Shown here piece after piece: positions 4,727-8,842 of a DNA stretch of 8,842 nucleotides (the first letter of the stretch is position 1; every line of letters starts with the position of its first letter). The stretch lies in contig DJBG01000196.1 in NCBI GenBank assembly GCA_002429965.1, positions 57,931 through 66,772 on the forward strand, written 5' to 3'. The notes under the pieces were generated by a model. That model was given only the letters and a program-made list of their open reading frames with translations, did no database searches and was not told the origin of the DNA. Origin of the DNA: Hungatella sp. UBA5982. Its GTDB lineage: Bacteria; Bacillota; Clostridia; Lachnospirales; Lachnospiraceae. The position numbers and the translations under genes were made by a program.

Positions 4727-4774
4727 ATACGAAAAAAGTGCGGTTCCCGAATATGGGACCGCACTTTTTCGTAT
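4727..4774. terminator. Bidirectional terminator shared by two convergent units
   Basis: Arms ATACGAAAAA and TTTTTCGTAT flank a GC stem: GTGCGGT with ACCGCAC, one bulged T, then CCC with GGG and loop GAATAT. A-runs and T-runs on both sides make it work in both directions. It ends the membrane-protein gene (stop 4696-4698) and the glucosidase operon; its right edge touches the last base of the glucosidase stop codon (TGA, 4776-4774). Confidence 0.9.
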
Positions 4775-6126
4775 CAACCTGGAATCGTTTCCTTTATCAG
4801 ATCCCGGTACCAGTAAAAACTGTCCTTGGGAATCCTTTTCTGACTGTCATAGTCTACAAAAACAATTCCGAATCTGTCGTCATACCCCTTTTCCCATTCA
4901 AAGTTATCTAAAAAACTCCAAAGGAAATACCCCCTAACATCTGCACCATCTGCAATTGCCCGCTCAAGCCCTTTTAAATAGCGGTGAAGGTAATCAATCC
5001 GGCCAGGGTCATGAACACCCCCGTCCAGGGAAACTACGTCAAGAGCGGACATGCCATTTTCCGTAATCAGAAGAGGAAGCCCATAAGTCTCATAAAAATT
5101 GCGGACCGCCCAGTACATGGCCTTTGGTGTGATCGGCCACCCCATCCCGGTCTTTCCATGTCCGGCCGGTAGCCTTCCAAGTAAAAGATTTCCCTGGCTG
5201 TCATGGCTTACTGAAGTCCCCTGATATAAATTCATCCCGCAAAAATCCAGAGGCTGGCTGATGAGTCTTTGTTCTTCTTCCGTTATGTCCGGAAGAATCG
5301 GACCAAACAGTTCTTTGCATTGATCATGGAATTTCCCTTTAATAATCAGTTCATTCCAGAATGCTGATGAGTAAATCCAATCTTGTTCCCCAAAGGAATT
5401 CTGAAGAATCCGGGCTGCATCGATCAGTTCAGCCGTTTCCTCAACAGGCCAATAAGCGTTGCCGCAGGTAGGCGCATAACCAACCTCGCTGTCCGGTACC
5501 CATTTCCTTATCTCCTGCACTGCCCTCCCGTGGGCCAGCGCAATATGGCGGCACATGATAAGGATTCTTTCCGCCGGATATTTGATGCCGGGAGCATGAA
5601 TGCATTTATCATATCCAAGCCAGGTAAATATCTGGGGTTCATTGAATGTAAAGAAATGCTTCACACGGTCTCCCAGTGCTTTAGCTACGGTCTCCGTATA
5701 AGAGGCGAACCATTCCGGACTGGCCGGATTCAGCCAGCCGCCCTGCATTTCCAGATCATTGGGATAATCCCAGTGATAAAGGGTCACATAAGGGGTTATC
5801 CCGTATTTCAACAATTCATCCACCAAATCCCAGTAAAACTTTAATCCCTTCTCATTTAGCGTGCCACAGCCCTTTGGATAAATTCTGGACCAGGATATAG
5901 AAAACCGGTAGGCTTTCACTCCCAGCTCTCCCAAAAGGGCCACATCCTCTTTCATCCGGTGATAATGATCACAGGCCAACTCTCCGGTATGTCCTTCAAA
6001 AATCTTTCCCTCCTCCCGGGTAAATACATCCCAGATGGAAAGGCCTTTGCCGTCTTCCTGTGCGCCTCCCTCGATCTGGTACGAGGAAGTCGCGGTCCCC
6101 CATATAAAATCCTTTTTGAAATTCAT
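4774..6126 (-). CDS. bglA: GH1 beta-glucosidase (non-phosphorylated substrate type)
   Basis: 450 residues, full length for glycoside hydrolase family 1 and a single (beta/alpha)8 barrel. The N-terminal signature FIWGTATSSYQIEGG (7-21) is present. The acid/base is E163 in TFNEP and the nucleophile E356 in ITENG. Sugar-binding residues include Q17, H118, N162, W403, E410 and W411. NFEWEKGYDDRFG has the E-W pair of true beta-glucosidases/galactosidases, where 6-phospho enzymes have the S...K.Y phosphate pocket. There is no signal peptide, so it acts in the cytoplasm on sugars imported intact, matching the ABC transporter genes in front. It starts 3 bases after the permease stop; its ribosome binding site AAAGGA (6138-6133) overlaps the permease's last codons, so translation is probably coupled. 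The exact sugar (cellobiose, other glucoside or galactoside) is open. Confidence 0.93.
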   Translation of the reverse strand: MNFKKDFIWGTATSSYQIEGGAQEDGKGLSIWDVFTREEGKIFEGHTGELACDHYHRMKEDVALLGELGVKAYRFSISWSRIYPKGCGTLNEKGLKFYWDLVDELLKYGITPYVTLYHWDYPNDLEMQGGWLNPASPEWFASYTETVAKALGDRVKHFFTFNEPQIFTWLGYDKCIHAPGIKYPAERILIMCRHIALAHGRAVQEIRKWVPDSEVGYAPTCGNAYWPVEETAELIDAARILQNSFGEQDWIYSSAFWNELIIKGKFHDQCKELFGPILPDITEEEQRLISQPLDFCGMNLYQGTSVSHDSQGNLLLGRLPAGHGKTGMGWPITPKAMYWAVRNFYETYGLPLLITENGMSALDVVSLDGGVHDPGRIDYLHRYLKGLERAIADGADVRGYFLWSFLDNFEWEKGYDDRFGIVFVDYDSQKRIPKDSFYWYRDLIKETIPG

Positions 6127-6129
6127 CTT

Positions 6130-6969
6130 TTATCCTTTCACACTGCCGGCAGTCACACCGCCGATAATAAATTTTGATAAGCATAAATAAATGATTGCTA
6201 CCGGAACGATTGCAATGGTTATCAGCATATAAACCTGCCCCATGTCAAACTTCAGGAAATCTGCGCTCCGAAGCTGTGCAATCAGTATCGGCAATGTCTT
6301 TTTAACATTGGATTTCAGTACCAAAGAAGGTACAAAATAATTATTCCAGGAAGCTACGAATGCAAAGATGCCCTGCACCGCAAGTGCCGGCTTCACAATA
6401 GGAATTACAATGAAATTAAAAGTATAGAATTCGTTGGATCCGTCAATTCTGGCCGATTCCACGATTTCCAGCGGAAGATTGCTCTCAAAATAGGAAACCA
6501 TGAAATAAAATACCACCGGTGCCGCCATGGAAGGAAGGATGAGGGGAACAAAACTGTCCATCAGCCCCATTTTGCTGATCAACCTTAAAAAACCAAGGGT
6601 CGTTACCTGATTGGGAATCATCATAATCAGAACAATAAACAGATAAATCACATTTCGCATCCGGAATTCATAAGCATGGATGGCGTAAGCAGTCAGAGCC
6701 GAAACATATACCGCAAGTGCCGCAGAGCTTCCGGCTATCAAGAGGCTGTTGACGATCCCATAAATGACCGGAAGATTCTTATTATGAAGTACGTTATGTA
6801 AATTTGTGCCAAAAGACTTACCCGGTATAATTGAAAATCCCTTTGAAATCTCCGGATGAGACCTGGTGGCATTTATGATCAGACAATAAAAGAAGAAGAG
6901 GCATAAAAACGCCAAAAGGGATAAAAGCACATACGCAACGGCCTTCTTTATATTCATCATCTTACCCAT
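6130..6969 (-). CDS. Sugar ABC transporter permease, MalG/CUT1 type
   Basis: 279 residues, the usual length of MalG-like permeases, with about six membrane segments beginning at about residues 10-32. The EAA loop that docks the ATPase is clear: EIVESARIDGSNEFYTFNF (168-186), with the conserved glycine G177 and the following IPIVKPAL. The C-terminus (FIIGGVTAGSVKG) is the classic MalG-family end. It forms the inner-membrane channel together with the neighbouring MalF-type protein. Its ATG overlaps the stop of that gene as TAATG (6971-6967), and GGGGAGGAGG just upstream is a strong ribosome binding site inside the preceding gene. ATG codons at residues 4 and 5 are weaker start alternatives. Confidence 0.95.
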   Translation of the reverse strand: MGKMMNIKKAVAYVLLSLLAFLCLFFFYCLIINATRSHPEISKGFSIIPGKSFGTNLHNVLHNKNLPVIYGIVNSLLIAGSSAALAVYVSALTAYAIHAYEFRMRNVIYLFIVLIMMIPNQVTTLGFLRLISKMGLMDSFVPLILPSMAAPVVFYFMVSYFESNLPLEIVESARIDGSNEFYTFNFIVIPIVKPALAVQGIFAFVASWNNYFVPSLVLKSNVKKTLPILIAQLRSADFLKFDMGQVYMLITIAIVPVAIIYLCLSKFIIGGVTAGSVKG

Positions 6970-7904
6970 TACCTTCCTCCTCCCCTCTTTTTCCCGGCAC
7001 TGGTCAGTACAAAGAATACCACCAGGCTGAGTGCAGCCGTAATGACAAAGAGTATTACCGATAAGGCACCTGCCATGCCATAATTTTTACTGTAGAGATG
7101 GTTGTTTAAAAACATAATCAGGGTAGTACTTGTTCTGTCCGGGCTCCCCTTTGCATTTGTCAGCACCTGGGGCACATCAAACATCTGCAGACCGCCGATC
7201 AGGGAGGTGATCAGAACATATATGAAAATGGGTTTAATGGTCGGCATGGTTATCTTTGTGAATATCTGCAGAGATTTTGCACCGTCAATGGAAGCCGCTT
7301 CAAACAAGGAGGCATCCACACCAAGTATCGCAGCCATCAGAAGAATCGTTGTATTTCCAAACCACATCATAAAATTCATGAGACCGATCAGACCCCTGGT
7401 CCCCCAGACGGTTGCCAGAAAACGGATAGGACTGTTCAAAATCCCCAGCTTTATAAGCAGGTTGTTCATGGGGCCGTCATCTGAGAACAGAGCAAAAAAC
7501 AGCATGGCAAAAGAAGCTGCCATGATGACATTGGGCAGATAGATAATGGTCTTAAAGAAAGTGCTTCCTTTTAACCTTAATCTAAAATCCGCAAACCAGA
7601 CTGCCAGAATCAGAGAAATGATGATCTGGGGAATAAAACCGATGATCCAAAGGATCATGGTATTGCCCAGATACTTAAGCAGGTCACTCTGAAAAATAGA
7701 TTCATAATTTTGCAGTCCTACAAAGTTGGGACCGATCTGTGTTAATCCGGAACGATAATTTTCAAACAGGCTGTTATAAAATGTATTTACCAGGGGGATA
7801 AAGGAGAATATCAAATATGTGGCAAAAAATGGTATCAGAAAAATATATCCCCATTTCGCATAGCTGATTTTTTTTCTGGGCTTTGCCTTTTTTTCTTTTA
7901 CCAT
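6969..7904 (-). CDS. Sugar ABC transporter permease, MalF/CUT1 type
   Basis: 311 residues, typical for the six-span MalF-like permeases of Gram-positive bacteria. A basic cytoplasmic tail (MVKEKKAKPRKK) precedes the first span (about 18-40). The EAA loop LFEAASIDGAKSLQIFTKIT (200-219), with G208 and the following MPTIKP, contacts the ATPase. The C-terminus is basic and glycine-rich (KKRGGGR) because it also encodes the next gene's ribosome binding site. AGGAGG (7917-7912) lies 7 bases before the ATG. It pairs with the MalG-type protein and receives the sugar from the binding protein encoded upstream. Confidence 0.95.
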   Translation of the reverse strand: MVKEKKAKPRKKISYAKWGYIFLIPFFATYLIFSFIPLVNTFYNSLFENYRSGLTQIGPNFVGLQNYESIFQSDLLKYLGNTMILWIIGFIPQIIISLILAVWFADFRLRLKGSTFFKTIIYLPNVIMAASFAMLFFALFSDDGPMNNLLIKLGILNSPIRFLATVWGTRGLIGLMNFMMWFGNTTILLMAAILGVDASLFEAASIDGAKSLQIFTKITMPTIKPIFIYVLITSLIGGLQMFDVPQVLTNAKGSPDRTSTTLIMFLNNHLYSKNYGMAGALSVILFVITAALSLVVFFVLTSAGKKRGGGR

Positions 7905-7924
7905 AGCAAAACCTCCTGTATTAC

Positions 7925-7949
7925 GCAGGGCGGGATACCCCCGCCCTGC
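7925..7949 (-). promoter_or_regulatory. Strong intercistronic stem-loop after the binding-protein gene
   Basis: GCAGGGCGGG and CCCGCCCTGC form a perfect 10-bp GC-rich stem with a 5-base loop, in the 54-base gap between binding protein and first permease. No T-run follows (GTAATACAGGAGG), so it is not a normal terminator. Such stems usually stall 3' exonucleases or cause partial termination, keeping binding-protein mRNA in excess over permease mRNA, as known for malE-malF. The role here is inferred. Confidence 0.75.
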
Positions 7950-7958
7950 AGCTCACAA

Positions 7959-8842
7959 CTATTCTGTCTTTAATTCCGGATACTTCTCAGTAATTGCGGT
8001 GTGAAAATTCTTAATTGCCGTATCTTTGTCAACGGTACCATTAAAGTAATCGTGCATCGCTGTCTGGAATTCTTCATTAAGACCCTGGTCATAAGGGGAG
8101 ATTTTACTCATATCAATTTTTTCAGCCGCATCACAGAACATCTGAAGAGGATTCTGCCCTCCAAGGAATTGGGACTTGTAATCACTCTTTGCCAATTCTT
8201 CCATGACAGCCTTGTTATTGGCAAAATCATTCTTTTCCTCTACGATCTTTTTCATCGTGGCATCATCACAGCAAATGGTTCTCATAATGTCCGCCACGAT
8301 ATCCGGATTATCGGTTCCGTTGGCTGCACAAAGCCAGGTACCGCCCCAGTTATAGGACTCCGGGCCAATGGTTGCTGCCCAGTCGCCATAGCAGCCATTT
8401 CCCACTTCCTGTTTTCCTCCATCCGCTTCTGCTGTTGCAAGGGAGTTCCCTGCCATTACAAAGTCCACGCCCCATGCAGGCATGAAGTATCCGAAAACTT
8501 TTCCTTCCGGTCCCTGGCCAGCCGCCCATTCTGCTGCCCAAAGGATGGTCTTCTGGTTATATCCCTTATCCGTATAATTTTTTGTCTGCTCTACCCATTT
8601 TTCCAGGTTAGGATCAATAGCAACTTTATTTCCATCGACCCACGGAGCGGAAACATTATTGGAGAAGGTACGATAGGTGTCATCAAAACCAGATACCATA
8701 TAATATCCTTTTTCTTTCATCTTTTCCGCGGTTTTGTCAAAGGAATCCCAATCATTGATAGACTTCTGAACTTCTGCCGGGTCATCTGTTCCAAGCACAG
8801 CCTTAGCGATGGAACGGCGGTAAATGTAAAGTCCCGGGCAGC
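7959..8842 (-). CDS. Extracellular sugar-binding protein of the ABC transporter (partial, N-terminus beyond window)
   Basis: The open frame runs to the window edge, giving 293 C-terminal residues. The GTG at 8798 is an internal valine, since the frame continues upstream as CPGLYIYRRSIAKAVLGTDD. Solute-binding family 1 features are visible: GLYIYRRSIAK followed by DPAEVQKSINDWDSF, aromatic-rich binding-cleft stretches (WAAEWAAGQGPEG, FMPAWGVDF, YGDWAATIGPESYNWGG) and a helical C-terminal lobe ending NFHTAITEKYPELKTE. The missing part should contain the lipoprotein signal and the first lobe. Outside the cell it captures the sugar for the two permeases. It heads the visible operon; the promoter, any regulator and any catabolite site lie beyond the window. 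The many tryptophans suit stacking on sugar rings, but the ligand cannot be told. Confidence 0.9.
   Translation of the reverse strand, partial: CPGLYIYRRSIAKAVLGTDDPAEVQKSINDWDSFDKTAEKMKEKGYYMVSGFDDTYRTFSNNVSAPWVDGNKVAIDPNLEKWVEQTKNYTDKGYNQKTILWAAEWAAGQGPEGKVFGYFMPAWGVDFVMAGNSLATAEADGGKQEVGNGCYGDWAATIGPESYNWGGTWLCAANGTDNPDIVADIMRTICCDDATMKKIVEEKNDFANNKAVMEELAKSDYKSQFLGGQNPLQMFCDAAEKIDMSKISPYDQGLNEEFQTAMHDYFNGTVDKDTAIKNFHTAITEKYPELKTE

Noticed and set aside
5383..5844. A 153-codon plus-strand ORF opposite the glucosidase gene
   Set aside because: It is antisense to a well-conserved GH1 enzyme with catalytic motifs and shows no domain of its own.
4774..6126. 6-phospho-beta-glucosidase identity for the GH1 protein
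   Set aside because: The region after the catalytic WSFLDN has E-W and lacks the S...K.Y phosphate-binding residues; the neighbours are ABC, not PTS, genes.
1..8842. tRNA, rRNA, CRISPR array or insertion sequence
   Set aside because: No cloverleaf, regularly spaced repeat array with spacers, or transposase-like frame was seen on either strand.

Overview
The window looks like part of a Gram-positive, low-to-moderate-GC Firmicutes chromosome, most likely a clostridium of the Lachnospiraceae type. This is judged from protein style, strong AGGAGG-type ribosome binding sites and the sugar-ABC operon; no search could be run. It splits into two parts: the integrase-proximal end of a temperate phage (about 1-3900) and resident chromosomal genes (about 3900-8842).

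Prophage part. Reading leftward on the minus strand are a Cro-like regulator (437-640, TTG start) and an AntA/AntB-type antirepressor cut by the window edge (1-404). Reading rightward are a CI-like repressor (864-1190), an ImmA/IrrE-type peptidase-like protein (1214-1693), a lipoprotein of unknown function (1766-2422) and a complete tyrosine integrase (2730-3866). The 223-base gap between the two regulators holds two near-consensus promoters that face each other instead of diverging: rightward at 676-704 and leftward at 780-808. Their predicted transcripts overlap by about 60 bases, and repeated operator-like motifs lie in and between them. The repressor lacks its own protease domain, so the peptidase-like protein and the antirepressor are plausible alternative routes to induction. 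The lipoprotein gene is bracketed by two closely similar AT-rich hairpins, as expected of a moron (lysogenic-conversion) cassette. A terminator active only for leftward transcription stands between lipoprotein and integrase. It would shield the lysogeny genes from late read-through once the phage genome circularises.

Junction. The attachment site must lie near the integrase end. An 11-bp perfect tandem repeat in the last codons of int and a 14-bp palindrome at 3914-3927 are the only notable structures. No tRNA gene is visible, and the core site cannot be fixed from one end.

Chromosomal part. A one-pass membrane protein with an extracellular Ig-like region (3985-4698) converges on a leftward operon (8842 to 4774): sugar-binding protein (partial), two MalF/MalG-type permeases and a GH1 beta-glucosidase. 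The two units share a long bidirectional terminator. The operon shows no ATPase gene. The glucosidase has the active-site residues of enzymes acting on non-phosphorylated sugars, so the set probably imports and hydrolyses a beta-glucoside or short beta-linked oligosaccharide. A strong stem-loop after the binding-protein gene probably sets the binding protein above the permeases in expression.
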